Assembly: GCA_043808035.1 (NCBI GenBank)
Contig: JAZDFH010000014.1
Span: 1-35,902, forward strand
Origin: JAZDFH01 sp043808035
Lineage (GTDB): Bacteria; Patescibacteriota; Minisyncoccia; UBA6257; Colwellbacteraceae
Reading direction: 5' to 3'
DNA length: 35,902 bases
Position numbers and translations under genes: made by a program
Shown here: positions 16,595-25,389 of the stretch, piece after piece
Layout of the letters: every line of letters begins with the position of its first letter
Position numbering within the stretch: position 1 is the stretch's first letter
The notes under the pieces: generated by a model
What the model was told of the DNA's origin: nothing
Database searches by the model: none
What the model saw: only the letters and a program-made list of their open reading frames with translations

Positions 16595-16621
16595 AAAACT
16601 AGGATATATAATCCTAGTTTT
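16595..16621 (-). terminator. Terminator of the 37-aa gene
   Basis: AAAACTAGGAT / ATCCTAGTTTT is an 11-bp perfect stem with a 5-nt loop. On the minus strand it is followed by further T residues. It lies 20 nt after the stop of the small ORF. Confidence 0.75.
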
Positions 16622-16641
16622 AGGGAGGTAAGTAACAATAG

Positions 16642-16755
16642 TCAATATTGTTTCAGATTTATGTAAATAATAAAAACCCAGAATCCTATTGCTCCAACAA
16701 TTATTCCTGCTGAAATAAGAAAATCGATAATTTTATCTTTTTTTTCTTTTGTCAT
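16642..16755 (-). CDS. 37-aa single-pass membrane microprotein
   Basis: The minus strand encodes MTKEKKDKIIDFLISAGIIV followed by GAIGFWVFIIYINLKQY and TGA. A Lys-rich head precedes one transmembrane helix (about residues 10-32). AGAGG lies 8 nt before the ATG, a better Shine-Dalgarno than most genes here have. It also has its own terminator, an upstream perfect palindrome (16770-16794) and a TATAAT box (16827-16822). These four independent signals support a real gene despite its size. The function is unknown; the small size and single TM helix would suit a regulatory subunit or toxin-like peptide, but nothing identifies it. Confidence 0.65.
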   Translation of the reverse strand: MTKEKKDKIIDFLISAGIIVGAIGFWVFIIYINLKQY

Positions 16756-16769
16756 ATTTTTTCCTCTTT

Positions 16770-16794
16770 CTATATTCAATATTATTGAATATAG
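16770..16794. promoter_or_regulatory. 25-nt palindrome upstream of the microprotein gene
   Basis: CTATATTCAATA-T-TATTGAATATAG is a perfect 12-bp inverted repeat around one base. It lies between the TATAAT box at 16827-16822 and the Shine-Dalgarno, so it would be in the 5' leader of the small gene. It could be an operator or an attenuating hairpin. Confidence 0.6.
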
Positions 16795-16980
16795 AAAAAT
16801 AATTAATTTTTTAAAGAAGCTATTATAGTAGCGAGTATACGGTATTTAAATGTAATCGGCAATAGACTTTGCGGCAATCGGTAGTCGACAAATATACAAT
16901 TAAGAGACCCCTTTTTATAGAAAACAAAATATTAATAATTTGAGTGGTAGTATACAATAAGTATTTTTATTACGAATCTT

Positions 16981-17014
16981 CTAAATTAAAAACGCGAATG
17001 AGTTTTTAATTTAG
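16981..17014. repeat. Inverted repeat upstream of the 320-aa surface protein gene
   Basis: The arms CTAAATTAAAAAC and GTTTTTAATTTAG (13 bp, perfect) enclose GCGAATGA. In layout it resembles the 36-nt palindromes further right (an AAAACGCGA core within CTA...TAG ends), but it is clearly a different sequence. Confidence 0.65.
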
Positions 17015-17089
17015 TGAAAAGATAATTTTCCTTTATCTTTATAGAATAACGTTCTATTATATAAGCATTACGTAATTTTTTTTAATAAA

Positions 17090-18052
17090 ATGACTAAACG
17101 ATTAAATTTATTTTTTCTCTATAGGAGTTTCGTATGGGTACTCATAGGATGTACAACGGTTTTATGTGTTGGAGTGCTGCCCGTATCTGCTGCAGCTATT
17201 GCGCCCGAAGTGGCGGTTTCTGGCGGTGCTTCGGAAATACCTGTTTTAATTAGTGTGGCAGCGAGTGATGCAGAGAGTGTTCATTTGCAATGGCTTCCGA
17301 TATGGAGTGCGACGGGGTACGATGTATATCGGCGAACTGGAATTGATGGGGAGTATGTTCGCGTTGGAACGGAACCGACGATCACGGGAAGTAGTGTCTC
17401 GTCATATATTGATACGGATCTTTTTTCGTCGACAGTCTATTCTTATCGTGTTTCGGCATTGAACTCGGGTGCGGAATCTGCCGCATCGTTTCCTGCAACT
17501 GTCGAAACTTCAGCAGCTCCTGTTTTACCGGACAATAGTATACAGGCGGTGACAATTATAAAAGAAGATGTGTTGGATATGACAGTTACTCCTACTGTGG
17601 CAACATCGACAGATAGTACACTTGAAGTAGGATCGGTCGCGACGAGTACAGCACAAGTTATTAGTGAACAATCAACATCACAAGCAACGTTGAAGGATGT
17701 GTTGCAAGGATTGTTAGAACAAGTCGCGGTTTTACAGGCTCAGCTTGCATTGATGAAACAAGAAGAGATAATACAATTCTCTCTAACGGTAATTCCACAG
17801 AGTGGCTCATATACTCAATCTCTACACAGCGGTATGCAAAACGACGACGTTTGTGCATTGCAAACATTTTTAAAAGAACAAGGGGAAGATATTTATCCGG
17901 AAGGATTAACAACGGGACACTTTGGGCTGCTTACTGAAAAAGCGGTACAGCGTTTTCAGAAAAGATATAATATTGCTTCGGAAGGGGATGATGGGTATGG
18001 ATATGTTGGTCCCAAGACCAGGACGAAATTAAATGAGTTGATCGGGTTATAA
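17090..18052 (+). CDS. Secreted FnIII plus peptidoglycan-binding protein (mini surface protein)
   Basis: This 320-aa protein has a signal peptide (1-35, ending LPVSAAA), a fibronectin type III domain (about 58-141, LQWLPIWSATGYDVYRR...YSYRVSALNSGAESAAS), a Ser/Thr-rich linker and a coiled coil (LKDVLQGLLEQVAVLQAQLA, about 201-222). It ends in a peptidoglycan-binding type 1 domain (about 234-320, CALQTFLKEQGEDIYPEG, EKAVQRFQKRYNI, YGYVGPKTRTKLNEL). The whole plan repeats the last 300 or so residues of the giant protein encoded next to it. It probably sits in the envelope attached to the wall. There is no clear Shine-Dalgarno, and the gene has its own terminator. Confidence 0.85.
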   Translation: MTKRLNLFFLYRSFVWVLIGCTTVLCVGVLPVSAAAIAPEVAVSGGASEIPVLISVAASDAESVHLQWLPIWSATGYDVYRRTGIDGEYVRVGTEPTITGSSVSSYIDTDLFSSTVYSYRVSALNSGAESAASFPATVETSAAPVLPDNSIQAVTIIKEDVLDMTVTPTVATSTDSTLEVGSVATSTAQVISEQSTSQATLKDVLQGLLEQVAVLQAQLALMKQEEIIQFSLTVIPQSGSYTQSLHSGMQNDDVCALQTFLKEQGEDIYPEGLTTGHFGLLTEKAVQRFQKRYNIASEGDDGYGYVGPKTRTKLNELIGL

Positions 18053-18074
18053 AAAAATAAAAAATATTTTTTGA

Positions 18075-18098
18075 GCTCCCATTCTGTGGGAGTTTTTT
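18075..18098 (+). terminator. Terminator after the 320-aa surface protein gene
   Basis: GCTCCCA-TTCTG-TGGGAGT forms a 6-7 bp stem, followed immediately by six T residues. Confidence 0.85.
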
Positions 18099-18160
18099 GC
18101 GCAATTTTTTTGACAAAAAAATGATTTTATATTTATCCCCATGGTTTGATTTCTTCAGAG

Positions 18161-18169
18161 TGGTATACT
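18161..18169 (+). promoter_or_regulatory. Extended -10 promoter of the giant surface gene
   Basis: TGGTATACT is an extended -10 (TGN plus TATACT) 75 nt upstream of the ATG at 18245, leaving a leader of roughly 70 nt. The -35 is weak. Confidence 0.5.
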
Positions 18170-18244
18170 GTTTAATAACAATACATTAAGTAGAAAGCAG
18201 ACAGCACGTTGTCGAGTGTTGTAACTTCAAATTTTAAAAAAACA

Positions 18245-21200
18245 ATGATAAGTAAATTAAAAACATTTTCGATAAAGAACGTACTATTATTTGCGTTCAT
18301 ATTTTTGTTGGCGGCATGTGCTGTTTTTTTTCTTACACAGCAGTCAAATGCTGGGTTGAGTAGTGAGATTCAAGATCTTACAAATGGTAGTGGTATTAAG
18401 ATGAAACAGTCGAGTGATTTCCGTCCGATTTTCGCTATTACTTTTGGTAGTACCGATGCGGGCGAGACATTACAGGCTATTACAGTCGCTTTTATTGCAG
18501 GTAGTGGGACTCCAACATGGAATAATGGAGCAGCAACTTCGTCGGAGTTGCTTGACCTTGCGACAACCAGTGGTGGTGTATCTCTCTGGAAAGAAAGTGG
18601 TGCGACCCCTGGCTTTCATGCGGAGGAAGATACTCAAATAACTCTTGCTTCAACTCCACAATATAGTGGTGGAACATTTCAAATTACGCCGGCATCAGTG
18701 CCGACTTTAGCAGAGGATGATATATATTACGTTGTATTAAAGTCTGACACGACAGGTGTAACGGATGGGAATTCTTTTGGTGTTACGGTTCCAGTAAATG
18801 GTGTTGCAACAAATGGCGGACCAGTAACGTTACCTCAGGTCACAGCTGGTGTAATGATAGACACCGTTGTACCAGTAGTGAGTACTGGAGGACCTCAAAC
18901 AGGGGAACAGTCTGTCCCTGTTGAAGCATTAGTTGATAGGTCATTTAGTGAAGTACTTGATTTTACAACTGTTTCGACATCAACGGTTTCTCTAAAGACC
19001 AATGAGGGGAATACACAGGGAGGAACTCCAACAGGATCTAATCTATGTGGAGTAGTTTTTCTTGAGAATGGGAATCGTATCATTTGTAATCATATGAATG
19101 ATGCAACACCACTTAACCCTTCGATTTGGTATACTTTTACGATTACTACAGATGTAGCGGATAATGCGGGGAATCACCTCGCGCAAGCTTTTACGAGTTC
19201 ATTTCAGACATCAAGTTTCGGTGGAGGACAAAGCTTTAATCCACCGCCGTTTATTATGGGAACGACACCTCCTCCAGGAGGTCAGGTTCCATTGAATGGG
19301 AAAGTTGCAATTAATTTCAATAAACTGATGGTGACATCAGGTGATGGTTCGGTTGTTAGCACAAGTGTTGTGCAATTGTTCCTTACACAAAATTTTCAGG
19401 AGACAGGATCGAATCTATTAAATGTGACAACCGGGTGGAATTATCTGAGTGAATCTAATCAATTGAATATCCCGCTACCAACATTGACGTCAGGGTCACA
19501 GTATCGATTAATTGTTCGTGGTGATAACAACACTGATCCTGGTGATGGTAGTTGTGGTGGCACGGGCGAGCAGGCATGCGCGATGAGTACGGATGGAATG
19601 GCATTCCCTCAAAGCAAATTTATTGTTGACTTTACCGCAGGAGCTTCTGATGCAACAGGACCAACAGTAACGGGGAGTTTCCCAGACAATAACATTATCG
19701 GAGTAGATCGCGCGATCTATGATATCTCGGTGAGTTTCAATGAACCGGTTGCGCCGGCATCCGTATCAACAACATCAGTTAAATTATTTGCTGATAACGG
19801 AGATGCTTCTTTTGATGTTGGTACCGATACATTGGTAAGTACAGGAACAGTTGATCGTGATTTTGATGGTCGAACTGTTTTCTATTCACCAAATGCTTTG
19901 CTATCAGCGAGTACAAAATATTTTTTGGTAATCACATCAGGTTCAAACGGAATTACTGATTTGATTGGCAATCAGATGAGCGCAAATGTTGTCCGATCAT
20001 TTACCACGGGCGCTGACATTAATGGAGGAGCTTCAGATACGACGAATCCAAGTGTAATATTCGCAAACGCGGATAATTATGGTATTGCGATAACACTTTC
20101 AGAAGCGTTGAAGTTTAATACAACAGAGAATCAGACAAGCGGGTCATCAAGTGGCGCGAATGACGCAAACAATGCGAATTTATGGACGATAGAGACTTCC
20201 AGTGATGGAGGAACAACATGGAGAGCAATGCCTCTCACTGATCCGCAAACGGGCGCGATGCAAAACGGTAAATCAATTCGATATGAAGCCCGATCAAACA
20301 CGGTATTTATTGATGGACTTTCGATGCCACCGGGAGATGAATTTCGTGTAACAGCTTCGACAAGTATCCAAGACCTCGCAGGGAATGGGATGGAATCAAC
20401 GGGAAGGATTGCGAGAGGGCAGATACTAAGCAGTCAGGATACGGGAGGTATGCTTGGCGCGGGAGGAATGACGGGCAGCGAGCCTGATTTCTTTACAATG
20501 GGTATGCGTCCGGTAGAAGCGTTTCCAAAGACCGCTCTTGCTGGCGCAACGACACGATATAGAGTTGAATTTCCTGCTGATACGGCAATTCCTGCTTCAG
20601 GGAAGATTAGCTTACTTTATCCATCAGGATTTAGTTTTGGGGCAAGTTGTACAACATTACCCACAGATATATTCGAAAATAACGATATAAATGGACCTGC
20701 TCCAGGTATGGTAACGATAGCATCAGTTGCATGTAACTCTGTCTCTCGGTTGATAACAGTAACGCTTGGCAGCACTGCGACACAAGCAGGGGACATGATT
20801 CGTTTCGAAATTCAAGGGATAGTCAATTCAACTGTTCCTAAAGATTTCTCAACATCGGGATATACTGTTGATATAAAAACATATAACGCTTCAAATACGT
20901 TGTTGGAGACGATGACGACAATGCCATTCTTTGTTACAACGGCGGGTAGTTACTCCGCATCTGGTACGGTTTTTATTGATGATGGAGCAGGAGGAGGAAC
21001 CGCGAATAACGGACAAATGGATGGAACGGAAGCAGGTGTACAAAGCGTTAATGTCTGTATGGGAGGACCGTTTGGTTTTCAGTGCACAAACACGAATTCA
21101 AACGGTGTCTTTACTTTTTCTCAATTAAATAATGGATTCTATAACATCAATATACCGCCGCTTTCTTCAGGAAACGTGACGGGAGGACCATTTTTTAGAG

Positions 21201-24200
21201 ATATAAACATATCGAATGGTAACGCGGCAAATATTAATTTCCCATTACAACAAGTATCGTCTGAAAGTATTCTTGATGTATATATTTCAGGAGGAGTAGC
21301 TCTTGCGAACACGAAATTGGATGTATTCGCATTCTCGTCAATGAGTGGAAATTTGATGGGCGGTCCTGGACAGGATGGTCCTGGGCAAGGAGGATCGGGA
21401 CAGGGAGGATCAGTGCTTCGCGAAGTGACATTGGATGATAGTGGTATAGGAACGGTTACTCTTCCTCTTTCACAAGGAAGGTGGCAGGTTGGACTTGGTC
21501 CATGGATGCCAAAAGAACCGGGTACTATTGCATCTGTGCCAGACTTCACATTCATGCCTCCGCGGCCACAAGATGTGAATGTTGATTCTAACGGCGTGCC
21601 AGATTTATGTACGACTGGGGCGGGAGCAGCAAATGAGTTATGTTTCTCATTAGCCGCGGCAACGCAACAAATCAAGGGTAAAGTTGTTGATGGGGCCGGT
21701 AATGCGATATCGAACGCATTCGTTATGGCGCGACCAGCATTCTTTACGAGTGACGGAGCAGGGTCGGCTGGAGCAGCACAAACAGATTCGACTGGTAACT
21801 TTAACTTAAAAGTTCTTGGTGGTACGTATATTGTTGATGCTTCTATGCCGGGTATGCCTCCATCGAAAGGTTTTGAATGTACTGTTAAAGACAATACGGG
21901 AGCGAGTGACAGTAACAGTACAGCAGATGTGTATTGTCAGGGCGTACTGATAGTTAACGATATTACAGGATTTTCAGGATCGGCTATCAGCGGTACGGTA
22001 ACGGACAATGACTTAATTATAAAGATTGCAAAGGGAGGTACGTCCATTTCAGGACGTGTACTTGATGAAGGCGGTAACGCTATCGCGTTTGCCCACGTGG
22101 AAGCGATGGAGGTCAATTCGAGCGGGAATCCAATGGGGGGATGGGCAGATGCTCCGACTGACAATTCAGGAAATTATACATTATATGTTTCAGGAGGGTC
22201 TGATGTTGCTCTTAAAAATTGGAAAGTTCGTGCATTTGCACCGGAATTTGGAGAACTTCCCGCAATAACGGTTAGTGTTGTCGAAGGAACGAACCAGACG
22301 GGAAAGAATATTCAAGCGACAGCAAGTGACTTTATTACAGTACAAGGATATGTGTATATTGATTCCGATACGAGTGGTTCTTATACCAGCGGTGAAGGAG
22401 TCCAAGGAGCGCATGTTGGAATTAATGGCCAGACAGGTGGAAACGGTGGTATGACCGACAGTGATGGTCTTTACACGATTAAGTTAAGATCTGGGTCAGG
22501 ATATACGATAGATGGATTCATACCGGGACAAGGACCTGCGGCATCGCTTCAGAACCAAACGTTGACGAGTAATGTTACCGGTAAGAATTTGGTAATGGCA
22601 CGACCGGGAACAGTTGTTGTCTATGTTTGTACGCTCACTGATCCAAGTGCGGCACCTTCAGCATCGAATAGCTGCGCAGATAGGAAAGTATCAGGTGCGT
22701 TCGTTGATGCTCGAGATTTTTATGGGAAAGGGAATGGGACACAATCGAATACGACTGCGGGAGAATATCAAGTAGTGGTCCCTGCCGGAACGTATACTGT
22801 TCGAGCGAACGAACCTTCGATAGGTCCGATTGGTTATCAAGACAATGTCACGGTAACAGGAGGTGGTACGACGTATGTCAATATTGCCCCGCCTGCGCTT
22901 TATCAAGTGTCAGGTACGGTTATTTCAACGGATAATGCGTGTATCACCGGAGCAACGATTGCGTTGTCGGACTCTTCGAATGGGCGTGTAATCTTGGCTC
23001 AAGTTCAATCAGATGGAACATGGTCTCTCTCTAATGTTCCGAATGGTGCGTATAGTATCATGGCAGGCAAACCCGGATGTGTTGATAGCGCGGATCCTGG
23101 AACAGTAGTTATTTCAGGAGCGAACGCAACGGCGACTGCAAGAACTATGACACAGGCGGATTCAACGATTAGTGGCCGTGTATGGATCGATGCTGACAAT
23201 GATTTTGTTATGGATTCAGGCGAGAATGTGTCCTTCCCTGCAATGGTATTTGCAACATCAGGGACAGGAAGGAGAGTTATAACAGAGGTTGATACATCAC
23301 AAACTGGAACGAATTCGAATTACACGCTTTCATTGACAGCGGGGACATGGATTGTCAAGGTGCGTTCAGACGGATCTGAATCTGCGGAGGCGCAAGTAGT
23401 GGTTGCTCAAGGAGATAATGCAACGCAAAATCTTAAACTTATTACTATTGCGGGGTATACCAGGAAAGAACCGAAGCCGTTTTCTCTTACTCCGTCTCGT
23501 GGCGGTATCGTAAAAAATTCCGAAATATCAGATAATTTCGAACTTAATGTTCCTGCAGGTGCTTTCGGTACATCATCGAATCAAGGATCGGTTTTAACTA
23601 AAGAAACGACTGCGGTTACCGATAGCGCGAACCAGGTTGTTCTTGGCGGAAAAGGAATCGAGGTTACTCCGAAGGATGCATCAGGACAGCCGATAAAAAC
23701 GCTTTCAGCTTCGTCTGGCGGATCAGCAACTATAACTCTTTCTTATACTGATGCCGATGTCGCTACGGCTGGAGGAGATGAATCAAAAATCGTTATTGGT
23801 GCATGGTCTGACGAAAAACAACAGTGGGATCCGTTACCGACGACTTGTGATGCGGTGAACAATAAATGTACCGCAACAGTATCTCACTTTTCCACCTTTG
23901 CTCCTGTGTTACCGACAGGAGGAGGATCTCCGTCAACTCCTTCGTTTTCGGGAGCAACGGCAGTGGGACAGACCCAAGTTAATCTTACATGGTCACCGAT
24001 AAGCGGTGCGACGGGGTATGATATTTATCGTGCACCGACTCTTTCGGGGCCATATTCACGTGTCGGTTCTGAACCGACTGTTTCAAGTGGAAGTACGTCA
24101 ACTTATTCTGATACGGGATTGTCATCAGGAACATCTTACTCATACAAGATTTCAGCATTAAATGATTCAGGTGAATCAGCTGCTTCGACGACAGTCTCTG

Positions 24201-24805
24201 TTACGACGGACTTTGCCTCAACGGTAGGTGGAGGTGGTGGATTTGCTATCTCACCCACGACAACTCAGACGACTGATGATACGGGCACCGGTACTACTCC
24301 AACAGTTGATACTGATACCACGACAGACACGACGATTGAGGCGGTAACTACAGATACTACTATAACAACAGAAGTAACTTTACAACCCGTTACGATTCCT
24401 ACCTTGCCGGAAAATCCGACAATTGTCGATTACCAAAATCTTCTCAGTGCTTTGCTACAACAGCTTTCATATTTGCAATCGCAGTTAGCAACGGCGCAAG
24501 GATCATCATCGAGTGATACAGTAGCGGCAATTTCTACTGCAGCGGTTCCACAAAGCGGATCGTATGGTGCACCATTGTATAATGGGCTTGAGAATGCAGA
24601 TGTGCGTGCACTCCAGACATTCTTGAAGAATCAAGGAAACGATGTATATCCGGAAGGATTGGTAACGGGATATTTCGGAGGACTTACAGAAAAAGCGGTA
24701 CAAAGGTTTCAAGAAAAACATGGTATCGCTTCAAGTGGTGATCAAGGTTACGGATATGTTGGTCCAAAAACCAGAGCTGCAATAAATAGTCTGTTGGGGC
24801 TCTAG
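18245..24805 (+). CDS. Giant multidomain cell-surface protein (Ig-like, SdrD/CarboxypepD-like, FnIII, PG-binding)
   Basis: This 2186-aa protein starts at the ATG at 18245; an in-frame TTG at 18209 is less likely. The N-terminal signal region (1-36) includes LLAAC, a possible lipobox, but the hydrophobic stretch continues past the Cys, so cleavage after SNA is also possible. Then follow SbsA/Big_5-type Ig-like domains (about 206-320, 331-462, 469-589 and a related one at 598-730) marked by DNAGN or DLAGN motifs. A Ser/Gly/Pro-rich domain spans about 746-897. A row of SdrD-B/carboxypeptidase-regulatory-like modules (about 905-1739) includes SGTVFIDDGAGGG, KGKVVDGAGNAISNA, SGRVLDEGGNAIAFA, QGYVYIDSDTSGSY and SGRVWIDADNDF. 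Next comes a VPAGAFG-type module (about 1740-1895), FnIII (1898-1990), a Thr/Asp linker, a coiled coil (2062-2088) and a peptidoglycan-binding domain (2101-2186). It is probably an adhesin or envelope stalk held to peptidoglycan by its C-terminus. Asp-rich repeats suggest Ca binding. Confidence 0.88.
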   Translation: MISKLKTFSIKNVLLFAFIFLLAACAVFFLTQQSNAGLSSEIQDLTNGSGIKMKQSSDFRPIFAITFGSTDAGETLQAITVAFIAGSGTPTWNNGAATSSELLDLATTSGGVSLWKESGATPGFHAEEDTQITLASTPQYSGGTFQITPASVPTLAEDDIYYVVLKSDTTGVTDGNSFGVTVPVNGVATNGGPVTLPQVTAGVMIDTVVPVVSTGGPQTGEQSVPVEALVDRSFSEVLDFTTVSTSTVSLKTNEGNTQGGTPTGSNLCGVVFLENGNRIICNHMNDATPLNPSIWYTFTITTDVADNAGNHLAQAFTSSFQTSSFGGGQSFNPPPFIMGTTPPPGGQVPLNGKVAINFNKLMVTSGDGSVVSTSVVQLFLTQNFQETGSNLLNVTTGWNYLSESNQLNIPLPTLTSGSQYRLIVRGDNNTDPGDGSCGGTGEQACAMSTDGMAFPQSKFIVDFTAGASDATGPTVTGSFPDNNIIGVDRAIYDISVSFNEPVAPASVSTTSVKLFADNGDASFDVGTDTLVSTGTVDRDFDGRTVFYSPNALLSASTKYFLVITSGSNGITDLIGNQMSANVVRSFTTGADINGGASDTTNPSVIFANADNYGIAITLSEALKFNTTENQTSGSSSGANDANNANLWTIETSSDGGTTWRAMPLTDPQTGAMQNGKSIRYEARSNTVFIDGLSMPPGDEFRVTASTSIQDLAGNGMESTGRIARGQILSSQDTGGMLGAGGMTGSEPDFFTMGMRPVEAFPKTALAGATTRYRVEFPADTAIPASGKISLLYPSGFSFGASCTTLPTDIFENNDINGPAPGMVTIASVACNSVSRLITVTLGSTATQAGDMIRFEIQGIVNSTVPKDFSTSGYTVDIKTYNASNTLLETMTTMPFFVTTAGSYSASGTVFIDDGAGGGTANNGQMDGTEAGVQSVNVCMGGPFGFQCTNTNSNGVFTFSQLNNGFYNINIPPLSSGNVTGGPFFRDINISNGNAANINFPLQQVSSESILDVYISGGVALANTKLDVFAFSSMSGNLMGGPGQDGPGQGGSGQGGSVLREVTLDDSGIGTVTLPLSQGRWQVGLGPWMPKEPGTIASVPDFTFMPPRPQDVNVDSNGVPDLCTTGAGAANELCFSLAAATQQIKGKVVDGAGNAISNAFVMARPAFFTSDGAGSAGAAQTDSTGNFNLKVLGGTYIVDASMPGMPPSKGFECTVKDNTGASDSNSTADVYCQGVLIVNDITGFSGSAISGTVTDNDLIIKIAKGGTSISGRVLDEGGNAIAFAHVEAMEVNSSGNPMGGWADAPTDNSGNYTLYVSGGSDVALKNWKVRAFAPEFGELPAITVSVVEGTNQTGKNIQATASDFITVQGYVYIDSDTSGSYTSGEGVQGAHVGINGQTGGNGGMTDSDGLYTIKLRSGSGYTIDGFIPGQGPAASLQNQTLTSNVTGKNLVMARPGTVVVYVCTLTDPSAAPSASNSCADRKVSGAFVDARDFYGKGNGTQSNTTAGEYQVVVPAGTYTVRANEPSIGPIGYQDNVTVTGGGTTYVNIAPPALYQVSGTVISTDNACITGATIALSDSSNGRVILAQVQSDGTWSLSNVPNGAYSIMAGKPGCVDSADPGTVVISGANATATARTMTQADSTISGRVWIDADNDFVMDSGENVSFPAMVFATSGTGRRVITEVDTSQTGTNSNYTLSLTAGTWIVKVRSDGSESAEAQVVVAQGDNATQNLKLITIAGYTRKEPKPFSLTPSRGGIVKNSEISDNFELNVPAGAFGTSSNQGSVLTKETTAVTDSANQVVLGGKGIEVTPKDASGQPIKTLSASSGGSATITLSYTDADVATAGGDESKIVIGAWSDEKQQWDPLPTTCDAVNNKCTATVSHFSTFAPVLPTGGGSPSTPSFSGATAVGQTQVNLTWSPISGATGYDIYRAPTLSGPYSRVGSEPTVSSGSTSTYSDTGLSSGTSYSYKISALNDSGESAASTTVSVTTDFASTVGGGGGFAISPTTTQTTDDTGTGTTPTVDTDTTTDTTIEAVTTDTTITTEVTLQPVTIPTLPENPTIVDYQNLLSALLQQLSYLQSQLATAQGSSSSDTVAAISTAAVPQSGSYGAPLYNGLENADVRALQTFLKNQGNDVYPEGLVTGYFGGLTEKAVQRFQEKHGIASSGDQGYGYVGPKTRAAINSLLGL

Positions 24806-24824
24806 TCATTATAATATGTTTGAA

Positions 24825-24852
24825 ACGAAAGCCCCATAATTGGGGCTTTCGT
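24825..24852 (+). terminator. Terminator hairpin after the giant surface gene
   Basis: ACGAAAGCCCCA-TAAT-TGGGGCTTTCGT is a 12-bp perfect stem 19 nt past the stop. The T-run after it is weak. Its outer half resembles the terminator at 27470-27503. Confidence 0.75.
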
Positions 24853-24973
24853 GATAGTGCTCTTTTGACAATGGTGATTACTATTGTAGTACATAGCAAT
24901 GTAGACCTTTAAAAATTTTACTATGACCGAAAAAAATTTGTCTTACAGACAATTTTGAGTGTCATACAATTTT

Positions 24974-25345
24974 ATGAAAAAAGTTTCAATTTTTTTCACT
25001 ATTTTGGTGTTTATGATGTTAATTGCGTCTCCTGTGCTTGCTCATAATTTTGTTATATCAAGGGACGATGCATTTGTTACGAGTGTGAGAAGAACTGATG
25101 TTTTGTATATGTCGTTTGAATATAGTAAAGGAATCATTATAGAAGATTTGGCAGTGTTTAATAGCAAGTATCAAGAGTTGAGTATTCGGTCTGTGCAGGC
25201 GAAGACTATATGTATCAGTGGACGAGGTTTTGCTGTTATAACGATGTATTTGGAAAGGCCGGTTCAGTATAGTGGCACATCTACATCGGAACGGATTACT
25301 GTTGAGACAAGGGCAGATAGCTCCATTAGTGTTAGATGGAATTGA
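24974..25345 (+). CDS. Small secreted protein of unknown function
   Basis: The ATG at 24974 begins a clear signal peptide (MKKVSIFFTILVFMMLIASPVLA) cut before HNF, and the mature protein has about 100 aa. The rest looks like an all-beta domain (VLYMSFEYSKGIIIEDLAVF, ERITVETRADSSISVRW) with one Cys. I recognise no family. A TTGACA-like element at 24865-24870 may be its -35. It is convergent with the flippase gene and shares a terminator with it. Confidence 0.7.
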   Translation: MKKVSIFFTILVFMMLIASPVLAHNFVISRDDAFVTSVRRTDVLYMSFEYSKGIIIEDLAVFNSKYQELSIRSVQAKTICISGRGFAVITMYLERPVQYSGTSTSERITVETRADSSISVRWN

Positions 25346-25357
25346 CCAAGACGAAAC

Positions 25358-25389
25358 AAAAAGCTTCTCTATAAAAAGAGAAGCTTTTT
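25358..25389. terminator. Bidirectional terminator
   Basis: AAAAAGCTTCTCT / AGAGAAGCTTTTT is a 13-bp perfect stem with loop ATAAAA. It serves the convergent secreted-orphan and flippase genes and ends 1 nt before the flippase stop codon. Confidence 0.92.

Larger units (their letters stand above)
16311..17089. other. AT-rich intergenic region with a minus-strand small gene
   Basis: Between the S-layer-like gene and the next surface gene lie a 37-aa ORF unit (16595-16827, minus), GCAATCGGTAG- and AATCGGCAAT-type motifs (16854-16881), and a 13-bp inverted repeat (16981-17014). A plus-strand frame at 16444-16602 (52 aa) lacks supporting signals. The rest appears noncoding. Confidence 0.4.

Noticed and set aside
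16444..16602. A 52-aa plus-strand frame beginning MKKQPNMCIKLSNN
   Set aside because: There is no Shine-Dalgarno, no clear promoter, and a composition expected of AT-rich noncoding DNA. It also runs into the terminator of the minus-strand microprotein gene.
21139..21894. A 251-codon minus-strand open frame inside the giant surface gene
   Set aside because: It is antisense to a clearly coding stretch. Its Pro/Ser-rich translation mirrors the Gly/Gln-rich repeats on the other strand.
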